DNA from: Acidobacteriota bacterium
GTDB lineage: Bacteria > Acidobacteriota > Terriglobia > Terriglobales > Acidobacteriaceae
Length of the DNA: 62,353 nt
Direction of reading: 5' to 3'
Assembly: GCA_021779935.1 (NCBI GenBank)
Contig: JAJXZT010000030.1
Coordinates: 1 to 62,353, forward strand
The position numbers and the translations under genes are program-made. Each line of letters opens with the position of its first letter. Position 1 is the stretch's first letter. The notes under the pieces were generated by a model. That model was not told where the DNA came from and made no database searches. It worked only from the letters and a program-made list of their open reading frames with translations. This document shows positions 16,676-26,255 of this stretch, one piece after another.

Positions 16676-16937
16676 CCGGACCTTTCGACTGTGACGTTGA
16701 AGTCTCTTGAAATTGCCGTGAACAAACAAAAATCATACATGCTCACCGCGACGAAGAGATGAATTTCCGATAAACGCAGCCAGCCGCATATGGCACGGAA
16801 GTTGATGACAATTCAGGAGAGCATGGTGAATTCTCCTGCTGCGCTACTTGCGCGCAATCGGCAATTTGAGTTTGAATAAAAGTGCACCCTCCGCGAACTT
16901 CCCTTCGCCGTGTGTTTTATAGAAAGAGCCTGTATTC

Positions 16938-17720
16938 ATGATGCTCGGACCTCTGTCCCTGACTACTCTGCAAACCGGCGAGACAACCGCCATTGGAGTT
17001 TTGATTGGCCTGCTGGGCGGACTCTTCGGCAAGGGCGGCAGCGCCGTGGCCACTCCCTTGTTGCGCATCATCGGTCTTCCCGGATTCGTCGCCGTGGCTT
17101 CTCCGCTGCCCGCCACCGCGCCATCGACTTTCGTGGCGTCGGCTGCCTATTGGAAAGATGGCTTCATTGATTGGCGCGTGGTTCGCTGGGGCGTGGCTAT
17201 TGGAATCCCGGCAACAATCGTGGGAGCGTTGCTCTCGAAGGAAACCGGTTCAGGACCGTTGCTGATGCTCACGGGATTGCTTGTACTGGGCTTCGGCCTG
17301 ACGTTCCTCTTCATGCCGGACAAGGAATCGAATTCGGAATTCCTCGAAGGCGGAGAGCCAAGCTTTTTCACGCTGCGCATCACGTTCATCTCAATCGTCG
17401 TCGGCATCATCTCCGGACTGCTCGCAAACTCCGGAGGCTTTCTCCTCGCCCCGCTCTACGCCAAGGTCCTGCGCCTCCGCATCAAGTCGGCCTTTGCCTG
17501 TTCGCTCATCGTCTCCGCCGTTCTGGCCATTCCCGGCACGCTGGTGCATTGGTACCTGGGACACATCTCTTGGTGGGTCACTCTGCTGGTAGCGGTCGGC
17601 AGCGTCCCGCTCTCCTACCTCGGCGCGCGCATCGCCATCCGGACAAAATCCTCGCGACTGGAACAGGTGTACGGCCTGGTGCTCACCCTGCTCGGCGGAT
17701 TCTTCGTCTTCCACCACTAA
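16938..17720 (+). CDS. TauE/SafE-family membrane exporter
   Basis: 260 residues, eight hydrophobic helices in two four-helix halves, with the family's Gly-rich segment GLLGGLFGKGGSAVATPLL at the N-terminus and a matching one, GIISGLLANSGGFLLAPL, opening the second half. TauE/SafE proteins export sulfite, sulfoacetate or related anions; the substrate here is not known. Two adjacent ATGs (16938 and 16941) are possible; AAAGAG lies upstream. The gene stands alone between divergent and convergent neighbours. Confidence 0.82.
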   Translation: MMLGPLSLTTLQTGETTAIGVLIGLLGGLFGKGGSAVATPLLRIIGLPGFVAVASPLPATAPSTFVASAAYWKDGFIDWRVVRWGVAIGIPATIVGALLSKETGSGPLLMLTGLLVLGFGLTFLFMPDKESNSEFLEGGEPSFFTLRITFISIVVGIISGLLANSGGFLLAPLYAKVLRLRIKSAFACSLIVSAVLAIPGTLVHWYLGHISWWVTLLVAVGSVPLSYLGARIAIRTKSSRLEQVYGLVLTLLGGFFVFHH

Positions 17721-17855
17721 ACCGCGACAAGGTTTGCCCTCAAGACCGGCCCTCGCGCCGTGGATCAGGTCTGTCCGAAGCGGAGAGCATAAGGAACGAA
17801 TTGCTCTCTTGCAGGACGATGGAACGTCCCAATTGGCGAAGGAGTGCCGAATTGT

Positions 17856-18581
17856 CTAATGAATGTTCGGCTGCTTGGGATTCGCCGGCTGCGGTACCAT
17901 CAGCGGCCGTTCCGGGGCCTTCCACGGGTCTGTGTCGATCACTGCCGCCTGCACTTCGAAGATTCCGCCCAGTTCGCTGAGGTTCTGTTTTGTCGGGTCG
18001 AATTCGACGATGCGATCCTTGCCTTGTCCGTAGGGGTCTACCAGAGTCAGTTGCGTGATCTGTACGTCGCGCTGGCCGGTTGGGTAGACAAAGGCGTTCC
18101 AGCGCGCGCCGATGACAAGGTATGCGTGGTCGCGCCAGTAAAGTAGGAACGGTCGCTGTTGCACCAGTGGCAGAAGGAGTTGATCCGTCTGGTTGGGAGT
18201 GCTCTTCTGGAAGAATGCTTCCAGGTGGACGTGGCGTCCATCCGGCAGCACATAGTCACCGTCGATATGCTTCTTCAGGCTGTGGAAACTTCCAGCCGAG
18301 GGCAGGCAGAGCGCGCCGCCATAAATCTTGTCCGTCCAGAAATGCTGGTCCAGAGGAATACCCTGCTTACGCAGTGTCGCTTCCACGTCTGCCGCCCAGG
18401 CAAAGTTCTCGCACTTCTGCGAGGCCAGCACGTCGGGGACGTCCTTCACCTCGACATGTTGATTAGGAATCTCTTGCAGCGAGAAGGGCGTCTTCTTCAG
18501 CTTGATCTTGTTTTTCTGCGCGGCGCACAGGGGCGTCATTGCGAGACTCAGTAAGGCCACGGCGAGCAGCATTCGGCGCAT
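17856..18581 (-). CDS. Exported papain-like protein, likely without catalytic cysteine
   Basis: 241 residues from ATG 18581, with a signal peptide (MRRMLLAVALLSLAMTP). It resembles bacterial papain-like cysteine peptidases: a CxNxxWAA segment near the N-terminus, a His in RDHAYLVIGA and an Asp in LTLVDPYGQG. In active relatives the helix usually reads NWCWAA, but here it is ENFAWAA, so the nucleophile position holds Ala61; Cys57 is four residues earlier. It may be a non-catalytic relative, or the alignment may be shifted. An upstream TTG at 18599 is less likely. No obvious operon partner. Confidence 0.6.
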   Translation of the reverse strand: MRRMLLAVALLSLAMTPLCAAQKNKIKLKKTPFSLQEIPNQHVEVKDVPDVLASQKCENFAWAADVEATLRKQGIPLDQHFWTDKIYGGALCLPSAGSFHSLKKHIDGDYVLPDGRHVHLEAFFQKSTPNQTDQLLLPLVQQRPFLLYWRDHAYLVIGARWNAFVYPTGQRDVQITQLTLVDPYGQGKDRIVEFDPTKQNLSELGGIFEVQAAVIDTDPWKAPERPLMVPQPANPKQPNIH

Positions 18582-18655
18582 GGGCAGAGTGTAGCGCAAT
18601 CCCGGCCCGTTGCGAGGTTACTGAAGGGATGCGGCACCCGGCTTGCTTTGCCCGC

Positions 18656-19243
18656 CTACTTCGAGAGCGACGCCATGGTAGCGCGGAAAAGTTCCTCAAA
18701 ACTGCGTCCCTTGGCCGGCCCTTCCGCCGCCAGGGCCTTCTCGGCCACCGCGCGCTGGAAGCCCAGGTTTACCAGCGCCGAGAGCACGTCCTCTTCAATC
18801 GCGCTCGTCAGCACCACCGGCTGTTCCGGCGTCGCGCCAAACATCTTCAGCTTGTCCTTCAGCTCCAGCACGGTACGTTCGGCTATCTTTTTTCCAATTC
18901 CCGGCAGCTTCGTCAGCCGCGCCACGTCGCCCCGCTGGATGAACCCGACAATCTCCCGCGCGTCGATCCCGCTCAACATCTTGATCGCCAGCGTCGGCCC
19001 AATGCCGCTGACGGAGATCAGCTTCTCGAAAAGCAGCTTCTCTTCCGGACGCAAAAAACCAAAGAGCGAGATCTGGTCTTCTCGGACGTGCGTATAGATG
19101 TAGAGCGCCGCTTCGTTGCCCGCCTCCGGCAGTTCGCTGAAGGTGGGCACGGCGATGGTGACGTCGTATCCGACACCGCCGCACTCCACGATGACCTGGT
19201 TCGGCGCTTTTGCGAGAATCCGTCCGCGTATGTGAGCAATCAT
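18656..19243 (-). CDS. ruvA: Holliday junction branch migration protein RuvA
   Basis: 195 residues, the usual length. N-terminal OB-fold domain begins MIAHIRGRILAKAP and contains the G-V-GYDVTI strand; two helix-hairpin-helix motifs follow (VSGIGPTLAIKML and LPGIGKKIAERTV); the C-terminal domain ends in DVLSALVNLGFQRAVAEKAL, which contacts RuvB. RuvA tetramers bind Holliday junctions and load the RuvB motor. The start at 19243 is chosen by homology; longer upstream reading is non-homologous. ruvB and ruvC are not adjacent in this window. Confidence 0.96.
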   Translation of the reverse strand: MIAHIRGRILAKAPNQVIVECGGVGYDVTIAVPTFSELPEAGNEAALYIYTHVREDQISLFGFLRPEEKLLFEKLISVSGIGPTLAIKMLSGIDAREIVGFIQRGDVARLTKLPGIGKKIAERTVLELKDKLKMFGATPEQPVVLTSAIEEDVLSALVNLGFQRAVAEKALAAEGPAKGRSFEELFRATMASLSK

Positions 19244-19382
19244 TGCGAATGAATTGTAGCCGTGGCGAGGCTCCGGTGTATGCGGATAAAGCGAAGGAAT
19301 CAAGAAAAGAATCCGCTCTCCGAGCGACAGGCACCTCTGGCGTACTGTCCCGCGGCATCCATATGTATTACAATCCGCCGCG

Positions 19383-20630
19383 ATGAACCGGCTCAGGCTT
19401 CTACTCCCTCTTCTGCTCGTCTCCAGCGCCCTCATGGCGCAGTCGTACCGGTTGATGTCAATTCGCGGTACCGGCTCGCAACAGTTCTCCTCGGATGAGA
19501 TTGCCGCCGCCTGCGGACTCAACGTCGGCCAGATGGTCACCTTCACCGACCTTCAGGGCGGAGCCAACACCCTGGCTGCCACCGGAGTCTTCTCCAGCGT
19601 CACGTTCAAATACGGTCCCGAGGGCAGCGGCTACGCGGTCGAGTACCAGGTGGAAGATGCCAAGGATTTTCTGCCGGTCATCTATGAGAACTTCGTCTGG
19701 GCCAGCGATGCCGATCTCAACAAGTATGTCTCCGCGCACTTCCCGCTCTTCCATGGCAAGGTTGCCGAGACCGGCGAGATGATGCAGCGCATCACCGAAG
19801 TCCTCACGCGATGGCTCGGCGAGAATCATCTTCAGGGAACAGTGGGATGGCAACTGCAGGGCGAAGGCATGGGAGGCCCAATCAACGGCGTTTCCTTCTT
19901 CGTCAAGGACGTCAAGATGCCCGTGACCTCCGTCTCGCTGCTGGATACGCCCAACCTTTCCAGTGATGAACGCCATCAAGTCGAAAAGGAGATGACCAGT
20001 GGCGACTACGAAGCCTCCGTCGTAAGGGATGCCGTTCAGTCGCGCCTCATGCCGTTCTATGAGCGCAAGGGCTATCTCCGCGCAAACGTCGTCTCCACGC
20101 AGGTTAAGCCCACGGTCGTCGATCCGGGAACCACCAACGTCGCCCTCGTCTTCACCATCAACGAAGGCAAGCAGTATAAGTTCGGCTCCCTCACCTGGAG
20201 CGGCAACAGCGTCTTTTCTTCGGCGGATCTCGACAAGCAGGTGAAGCTTCATCCCGGCAAAGTCGCCGATGGCGAACTTCTACGGCAGGACATCGCCTCC
20301 GCAAGAAAGCTCTACACTGATCGCGGTTTCCTCCAGGCGCGTTTCACGCCTGTGCCGTCCTTCAACGACGCTACCGGTGAAGTGAGTTACCAGATCAACG
20401 TCGCGGAAGGCCCACTCTTTCTGATGGGACGGGTCGACATCGTCGGGCTCGATCCCGGCAGCTCGAACCGTCTCCTTAAGGCGTGGAAACTGAAGATGGG
20501 CGAACCCTACACGCAGGACTACGTCGGCACGTTCCTCAAGGAGAACATGGGCATCATCCACGGCCGCCCCGCGAGAGTGAAGCAGACCGCCGGCCCGGAC
20601 CATGTCGTCAACGTAACGCTTCAGTTTTAG
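19383..20630 (+). CDS. Exported POTRA-repeat protein without a beta-barrel domain
   Basis: 415 residues with a signal peptide (MNRLRLLLPLLLVSSALMAQ). At least three POTRA-like modules are visible, each with the beta-alpha-alpha-beta-beta pattern: around residues 22-95, about 180-270 (FYERKGYLRANVVS), and 270-345 (GSLTWSGNSVFSSADLDKQV, LYTDRGFLQARF). BamA/TamA proteins have such repeats followed by a 16-strand barrel; here the chain ends shortly after the last module. It is probably a periplasmic accessory of outer-membrane assembly. It starts divergently 139 bp from ruvA and converges on the next gene, 9 bp away. Confidence 0.8.
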   Translation: MNRLRLLLPLLLVSSALMAQSYRLMSIRGTGSQQFSSDEIAAACGLNVGQMVTFTDLQGGANTLAATGVFSSVTFKYGPEGSGYAVEYQVEDAKDFLPVIYENFVWASDADLNKYVSAHFPLFHGKVAETGEMMQRITEVLTRWLGENHLQGTVGWQLQGEGMGGPINGVSFFVKDVKMPVTSVSLLDTPNLSSDERHQVEKEMTSGDYEASVVRDAVQSRLMPFYERKGYLRANVVSTQVKPTVVDPGTTNVALVFTINEGKQYKFGSLTWSGNSVFSSADLDKQVKLHPGKVADGELLRQDIASARKLYTDRGFLQARFTPVPSFNDATGEVSYQINVAEGPLFLMGRVDIVGLDPGSSNRLLKAWKLKMGEPYTQDYVGTFLKENMGIIHGRPARVKQTAGPDHVVNVTLQF

Positions 20631-20639
20631 GCAGGAAGA

Positions 20640-21380
20640 TTATTGCTGCCGCCGCCGGTAGTAGATGTTGAACTCGAATCCTGCCGCCGGAGGGAAGAGT
20701 TCCGCCACCTTCCGCAGCCGCTCGGCCAGCGCGTTCGGCGCCAGCAGCGGATAGTCGCGCTCGCGCAGTTCGTAGTAGTCCACATCGAGATAGAGCGATA
20801 GCAGGTAGATGGCGATGGCGTCGGCGAAGACCGTCTCGAAATACTCGTGCTTCGCCTTGTCGGCTTCCGGTGAATTCGAGGTGGCGATCTTGCGCAGCTC
20901 GTGTGCGTCCAGCGAGGTTTCGCCCTTTGCCTTGTCTTCCGCCTGCTTCCACGTCAGGTCCGCGAACTCCTGCGAGAAGCCCGCGTGGTCCACGAACAAG
21001 TGCGCCACGTTGATGAAGAACTCGAAGCCCACCGAGAAGCGGTCGTCCATCAGCCGCGTGGAGATGAAGATGGCCTGCGAATCGCCGGATTCGTAATTGC
21101 GATGGCACACCGCCTGGTCGCTCAGCGCCACGTCGTAGCGGTCCGCGATCAGCACTTCTTCGTTTTGCACCACGGTCAGCGGGACAAAGTAGAACGCCTT
21201 GCGCGTCAGCGCCGCGGCAATCGCCGTGGGCACCGAGGCAACCATGTGTTCGAGATCGGAGGCGGGAAGGTTGATTTCGCCGGTGGTGCTGTAGCAGATG
21301 CCATTGGTGGCCTGCTGCACCGGAGCGATGCGTATGATCTCCGCCGGGGTGTGTGTGCTGGTCAGGGCGTTCTGGGTCAT
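20640..21380 (-). CDS. Conserved-looking cytoplasmic protein of unknown function
   Basis: 246 residues from ATG 21380, which has an AGGGG ribosome site. No signal peptide or membrane helix. The sequence looks like a compact globular enzyme or scaffold: acidic-aromatic C-terminal half (LYLDVDYYELRERDYP, AAGFEFNIYYRRRQQ) and a central segment FINVAHLFVDHAGFSQEFADL. I do not recognise a family and see no catalytic motif. Strong coding character and the clean start make it a real gene. Confidence 0.7.
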   Translation of the reverse strand: MTQNALTSTHTPAEIIRIAPVQQATNGICYSTTGEINLPASDLEHMVASVPTAIAAALTRKAFYFVPLTVVQNEEVLIADRYDVALSDQAVCHRNYESGDSQAIFISTRLMDDRFSVGFEFFINVAHLFVDHAGFSQEFADLTWKQAEDKAKGETSLDAHELRKIATSNSPEADKAKHEYFETVFADAIAIYLLSLYLDVDYYELRERDYPLLAPNALAERLRKVAELFPPAAGFEFNIYYRRRQQ

Positions 21381-21530
21381 GGAAACCCCTATTGTAGCGC
21401 AGCGCGTACCGGGAGCACGAAAGAGGGGGACCGCCAAAGATCGCGGCTGGCGGATTCCGTTCAGGCCCGCCACCATCCAAAACTGCAATTCCGCAATCCG
21501 TCACCGCGAAAATTGTTGTAGGCTTTATCC

Positions 21531-21821
21531 ATGGCTTCCGCCGCTACCCCTTCCGCCAAGCCTCGTCCTGGGTGGTTCGTCCGATGCATCATGCTCGGCT
21601 TCCGCACGCTGCTGCTTACGCTGCTGTTTACCGCTGCCGGCATGGCCGTGGGACTCTTCTGCGGCATCATCGGCACCGCAACTCTTGCCGCCATTCGCGG
21701 ACAACATGCCAATATGGCGAACGCCTACTGGCACGTCGCCATCCCCACCGCCGTCGTCGCGGGAACCTGCACCTTCCTCTGGAACGTCGTGCAATCCATC
21801 AAGACACTCATCAAGAAGTAA
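21531..21821 (+). CDS. Small two-TM membrane protein
   Basis: 96 residues with an N-terminal basic stretch, then two hydrophobic helices (about 21-51 and 67-87) and a Lys-rich C-terminus (KTLIKK). The pattern suggests an inner-membrane hairpin. The stop codon is embedded in a polypurine repeat that recurs at the end of the UvrC-like gene. Function unknown; no partner gene is apparent. Confidence 0.6.
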   Translation: MASAATPSAKPRPGWFVRCIMLGFRTLLLTLLFTAAGMAVGLFCGIIGTATLAAIRGQHANMANAYWHVAIPTAVVAGTCTFLWNVVQSIKTLIKK

Positions 21822-21915
21822 AAAGGAAAAAGGAGAAAGTAAAAACGGACCCGGGTCACGAAAGCCTGCTGCGCGGTAGAGCCGGACTTTCCTTCGTCGT
21901 AGACGACCAGTTCGG

Positions 21916-23067
21916 TTATTCGCTCGCTGGAACGGGTTCGGGCGGGCGTCGCTTGAAGAACCAGTAAAGGCTCTGCCCCAGCACCCCAAGGGTCCACAAA
22001 AGGACTGCAATCTCTAAGGGCTTGCCGGGATTTGCATGCCAGAATGCGCGATTGCTTACCTCGAATATAAGGAAAGCATTCATCGACGTCACGATGATTC
22101 CAAGAACAACAAAGAAGATTCTGATTGCTGCTCCCGCTATCCGCGCTTTGTCCCGCGAGAGGAAGTGAATGCTGCCCATCGTTAGCACGGTAGCCCAGAC
22201 CATCAGAGCAAGTACGTACCACAACTCGTAACGCCGACTGTCATAGGACTGCTCTGCAATCACGCAAAGAATAGCCCCAAGAGCGGCACCCAGAATTCCC
22301 AGCACCCGGCTTTTCCATCCAATCGCTTTCGATGGTTGGCCCGCTAGCGTAGCTCTCCATCGGTCCAGCCAGGTACCGATCATGCGCCACAGGGCGACAA
22401 CCAGGAGGAAGTATTCCCATGGTCCGAAGAGATCACTAAGTTTCTTTGTGTAGGTGACAAACGCCAACCATGCCCCCGGAGAGGTTGAATATAGAAATTG
22501 AGTGAAAGCATCGCTGACAACCGATGCAGGTGCATTGATCGCGGTTCCGACGAAGAAGTCTCGCGCAAAAGTAAAATCGACTGGATGTTCCTGGGGTGCC
22601 CCTGCGCGCATGACCCGCGACCATTGCATATCCCCGGTTTTGTTAAGTACGGCGGCGGCAACCAGGAAAAACAAGGGCAACACAATGCCGAGACGCACTC
22701 GCTTCACCCAGGCAAGATGTCCAGACCGAACCAGTCTGCCAATCCCCACCCAGAATCCCAGCGTCAGGACGATCTCTGTCAGGACCGACGCGGTTTCTCG
22801 TAGCACGAAGAGATACATTCCCTGTGACGTCGAGTAGATGGGAGCGGGCAGCAGCAGCCAACTCATTAGCGACGCCGGGAAATTGAAGACGAATCGGAAA
22901 CTGTCTGCAGGGGCATGGTGCAATAGCAGCGGCACGGACCCAGGGAGATAAATGGCCAGTTCGATCTGATCGTAGTCGGCCCACGCTCGAAACGCGACAA
23001 CCAGCACCAGCATGACGAGTACAAAGCGGCTGTACCGGTCGCGAGGAAAAAGATTCATGCGGTGCAT
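21916..23067 (-). CDS. Multi-pass membrane protein of unknown function
   Basis: 383 residues with about nine hydrophobic helices spread along the chain; a first helix at 14-30, and a basic C-terminus (WFFKRRPPEPVPASE). No catalytic motif is visible. Two in-frame ATGs (23067, 23058) are possible and neither has a strong ribosome site. It sits alone downstream of tldE, separated from it by a terminator-like hairpin. Confidence 0.65.
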   Translation of the reverse strand: MHRMNLFPRDRYSRFVLVMLVLVVAFRAWADYDQIELAIYLPGSVPLLLHHAPADSFRFVFNFPASLMSWLLLPAPIYSTSQGMYLFVLRETASVLTEIVLTLGFWVGIGRLVRSGHLAWVKRVRLGIVLPLFFLVAAAVLNKTGDMQWSRVMRAGAPQEHPVDFTFARDFFVGTAINAPASVVSDAFTQFLYSTSPGAWLAFVTYTKKLSDLFGPWEYFLLVVALWRMIGTWLDRWRATLAGQPSKAIGWKSRVLGILGAALGAILCVIAEQSYDSRRYELWYVLALMVWATVLTMGSIHFLSRDKARIAGAAIRIFFVVLGIIVTSMNAFLIFEVSNRAFWHANPGKPLEIAVLLWTLGVLGQSLYWFFKRRPPEPVPASE

Positions 23068-23182
23068 TGGATACCACTTGTCCGGCAGAGTCTACTTTCT
23101 TCGGTAACTTTCGTTGCAACTGGTTCCGCAATGCAACTCGGCGATGCGTTTGCCCATGGCTATAATCCGTCACGTCCAAAGC

Positions 23183-23206
23183 AAAGGGCTGCTTCTCGGC
23201 AGCCCT
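23183..23206 (-). terminator. Probable terminator downstream of tldE
   Basis: Perfect 8-bp stem AGGGCTGC/GCAGCCCT with a 6-base loop, followed on the minus strand by TTTGCTTT. It lies about 45 bp after the TldE stop. Confidence 0.6.
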
Positions 23207-23248
23207 CTTCTTACTTTCCCCTTTTCCCTTTTTACTTTCAACTTTGTT

Positions 23249-24619
23249 CTACTCTCCCGCCACCGTCATTCCTTCAATGCGGATTGTCGGGCAGGCTACT
23301 GCGCCGCGCCATTCGAGATCGTTGCCAATCTCCGCGACGTTCAGCCACATGTCCTTGAGGTTTCCGGCCACCGTGATCTCTTCCACCGGGAACGTCAGCT
23401 CCCCGTTGTGTATCCACAGTCCGCTTGCGCCGCGTGAAAAATCTCCGGTCACCAGGTTGACGCCAAAGCCGAGGAACTCCGTCACGTACAGGCCCTCTTT
23501 GATGTCGGCAATCATCTCCGTTGGCGTCCGCGTGCCCGGTTGCAGGAAGAAATTTCCATTACCGATGCCGGGCGTTCCGGCCAGTCCGCGCGATGCGTTG
23601 CCCGTGGTCGCCAGGCCCAGCTTCTTCGCCGTATAGGTGTTCAGCATGTACGACTTCAGCACGCCATCCTCGATCACCACCGTCCGCCGCGTCGGCACGC
23701 CTTCGCTATCGAAGGGCGATGTGCCGAATCCGCCGGGAATGGTGCCGTCGTCGATCACCGTGATGTTTCCTCCGGCAATCTTTTCGCCGAGCTTGCCGGT
23801 GAGATACGAAGCGTGGCGATAGATGGCGTCGCCGTTCACCGCGTCGAAGATGTGATCGAGCAGCGACCGCGAAGTCTGCTGGTCAAAGATGATGGGCACG
23901 CGCTGTGTCTTCACCTTGCGCGCTCCGAGGCGGCGCAGCGTGCGTTCAGCGGCAATCCGTCCCACCTCTTCCGGAGACTCCAGCTTCTTCAGCGTGCGCG
24001 ACATCGAATACCAGTAGTCGTGCTGCATCTTGCCCTGCTCGTCGATCGCGATCGGCACCGCCGACACCGAGCAGTACGAGCGCTGGTATTCGCCCACGAA
24101 GCCGTGCGAGTTGGCCAGCACCTTGCGTCCCGTCGCGGCATCAAACGATCCGCCCTCTGAATTCTGTATGCGCGGGTCGGCCGACATGGCCGCCTTCTCC
24201 GCCCGCCGCGCGTAGTCGATGCGGTCGGCCGTGGAGAGCGAGTACACGTCGTCGTAATAGAGATCGAGGTCGCCGGGAATCTGCCCCAGTTGCGAAGCCT
24301 CCGGGATTCCCGCGAACGGATCTTCGCTCGTCACCTTGGCCAGCTCTATCGCCGAGCGCACCATCTGGTCGATGCCCTCGGTCGAGAGGTCGCTGGTCGA
24401 CGTGTTCGCCGTATGTTGTCCCAGGAAGACCCGCACGCCGAGCGCCTTGCTGCCCGACTCCTTCAGCGTCTCCACCTCGCCCAGTCGCACCGCCGTCGAG
24501 AACTCCGAGCCTTCGCCCACCACGCACTCCGCCGCCGTGGCGCCCATGCGCATCGCGCGGCGCACCACGTCAGCCGCCAATTCCTTTAAATCGATCTGTG
24601 TCAATGTAGTCGTCGCCAT
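23249..24619 (-). CDS. tldE: TldE/PmbA metalloprotease-like subunit
   Basis: 456 residues of the TldD/PmbA family (U62). It shares the fold of TldD but lacks the HExxxH zinc motif, as expected for TldE, the partner that forms the heterodimer with TldD. The dimer degrades unfolded or modified peptides and matures some RiPPs. Visible family blocks: GEGSEFSTAVRLGEVETLKESG at the start, NSEGGSFDAATGRKVLANSHG and GTSPFDSEGVPTRRT. It begins exactly at the TldD stop (TAATG overlap of 1 bp), so the two subunits are translationally coupled. Confidence 0.92.
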   Translation of the reverse strand: MATTTLTQIDLKELAADVVRRAMRMGATAAECVVGEGSEFSTAVRLGEVETLKESGSKALGVRVFLGQHTANTSTSDLSTEGIDQMVRSAIELAKVTSEDPFAGIPEASQLGQIPGDLDLYYDDVYSLSTADRIDYARRAEKAAMSADPRIQNSEGGSFDAATGRKVLANSHGFVGEYQRSYCSVSAVPIAIDEQGKMQHDYWYSMSRTLKKLESPEEVGRIAAERTLRRLGARKVKTQRVPIIFDQQTSRSLLDHIFDAVNGDAIYRHASYLTGKLGEKIAGGNITVIDDGTIPGGFGTSPFDSEGVPTRRTVVIEDGVLKSYMLNTYTAKKLGLATTGNASRGLAGTPGIGNGNFFLQPGTRTPTEMIADIKEGLYVTEFLGFGVNLVTGDFSRGASGLWIHNGELTFPVEEITVAGNLKDMWLNVAEIGNDLEWRGAVACPTIRIEGMTVAGE

Positions 24620-26070
24620 TACTCTGCCGTCCCCGTTCCGCCCACTGTCATGCGGTCCACTTTCAGCGTCGGGATGCCGACGCCGACGGGAACGCTCTGT
24701 CCGTCTTTTCCGCAGGTACCCACGCCCTCATCCAGTTGCAAATCGTTGCCCACCATGCTGACCCGCGTCAGCACGTCAGGACCGTTGCCGATCAGCGTCG
24801 CGTTCTTCAAGGGCGCGGTTATTTTGCCGTCTTCGATCAGGTACGCCTCGCTGGCGGCGAAGACGAACTTCCCGTTCGTGATGTCCACCTGTCCGCCGCC
24901 GAAGTTCACCGCGTAGAGTCCTCGCTTCACCGAGCGCAGAATATCTTCCGGCAAATCCTCTCCGGCGAGCATGTAGGTATTTGTCATGCGTGGCATGGGA
25001 ATGTGCTCATAGCTCTCGCGGCGTCCGTTGCCCGTGTTCGGCAGGCCCATCAACCGTGCCGAAAGCTTGTCCGCGAGATATCCCTTGAGGATGCCCTTCT
25101 CGATCAGCACCGTGTTGCTCGTCGGATTGCCTTCATCATCCACGTTCAGCGATCCGCGCCGTCCCGGAACCGTGCCGTTGTCCACCACGGTGCATTTATC
25201 GCTGGCCACGCGCTTGCCCAGCAGTCCCGCGAACGCAGAGGTCTTCTTGCGATTGAAATCCGCTTCCAGTCCATGCCCAATCGCCTCATGCAGCAGGATT
25301 CCCGGCCATCCCGGCCCCAGCACCACTTCCATGTCTCCCGCCGGACACTCCCTCGCATCCAGTTGGATGATTGACTGCCGCGCCGCTTCCCGCGCAAAGT
25401 GCTCCGGTGTCTTCTCCAGCAGGAACGCGTCCAGTGCGTGACGTCCGCCACCGCCCGAAGTTCCCTTGGCCGAGGTCTCGCCCGACTTGGCGATCACGAA
25501 AACGCTCATGCGTGTCAGTGGTTGGGAGTCTTCCGCATAGGTGCCATCCGACCCGATCACCAGCACGCGCTTGAGTTCGTCCGCGTAACTCGCGCGCACT
25601 TCCTTGACCCGTGGATCGAATGCACGCGCCGCCCTGTCGGCCCGCATCACCAGGTCGAGCTTCTGCCTGATTTCCGCATCCACCGATGCCACCACCACGG
25701 GATAAAGATCGTGGCGCAAATTGGTCTTCAGATTGACCACCGGAGTCTTGGCCGGCCCGCTGGCGATCATCGCGGCGGTTTTCGCCGCATGTAGAATCCG
25801 CTCCGGCGCCAGGTCGTCGGTGTAGGCATAGCCGGTGCGTTCTCCCGCCACCACGCGCACGCCGCATCCCGCCGAAATTCCCTGCGAAGCCGACTTCACC
25901 ATCGACTCGTCCACGCTCAGAGCCGTGGAGGTAACGTATTCAAAATAAAGGTCCGCGTAGTCGCCCCCAGCGGAAAGTGCCGCCGCCAGGTAACGTTCCA
26001 CGTCCTTGTCATTCAAGCCGTATTTCTCGAAAAAGAACCGCTTATCCATAGTCATATTCAAAGTAGTCAT
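24619..26070 (-). CDS. tldD: TldD zinc metalloprotease
   Basis: 483 residues from ATG 26070; ATGs at 26055 and 26049 are alternatives and the N-terminal choice is uncertain. The zinc-binding HExxxH is present in LLHEAIGHGLEADF, the defining feature of TldD in the U62 family. Other blocks: DYADLYFEY, GCGVRVVAGERTGYAYTDDL, and the C-terminal GTCGKDGQSVPVGVG. It forms a heterodimer with TldE. No gyrase-poison or RiPP precursor gene is seen nearby, so a general peptidase role is more likely here. Confidence 0.94.
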   Translation of the reverse strand: MTTLNMTMDKRFFFEKYGLNDKDVERYLAAALSAGGDYADLYFEYVTSTALSVDESMVKSASQGISAGCGVRVVAGERTGYAYTDDLAPERILHAAKTAAMIASGPAKTPVVNLKTNLRHDLYPVVVASVDAEIRQKLDLVMRADRAARAFDPRVKEVRASYADELKRVLVIGSDGTYAEDSQPLTRMSVFVIAKSGETSAKGTSGGGGRHALDAFLLEKTPEHFAREAARQSIIQLDARECPAGDMEVVLGPGWPGILLHEAIGHGLEADFNRKKTSAFAGLLGKRVASDKCTVVDNGTVPGRRGSLNVDDEGNPTSNTVLIEKGILKGYLADKLSARLMGLPNTGNGRRESYEHIPMPRMTNTYMLAGEDLPEDILRSVKRGLYAVNFGGGQVDITNGKFVFAASEAYLIEDGKITAPLKNATLIGNGPDVLTRVSMVGNDLQLDEGVGTCGKDGQSVPVGVGIPTLKVDRMTVGGTGTAE

Positions 26071-26255
26071 ACCCAAAGCCACACTCGATTGGATGCCCGC
26101 CACTCCGCCAACGACCCACCGATCCCCGACAGGTTCCCTTATTGCGTCCGCGACCGAACCCCAATCTAACGATTATTTCACACGTGGGACTCTGGTCACC
26201 GCCGCCTGCATTTCACGTCTTGCCTTCCGCTGCCCCCCGGAGCAACATCGCGGCA

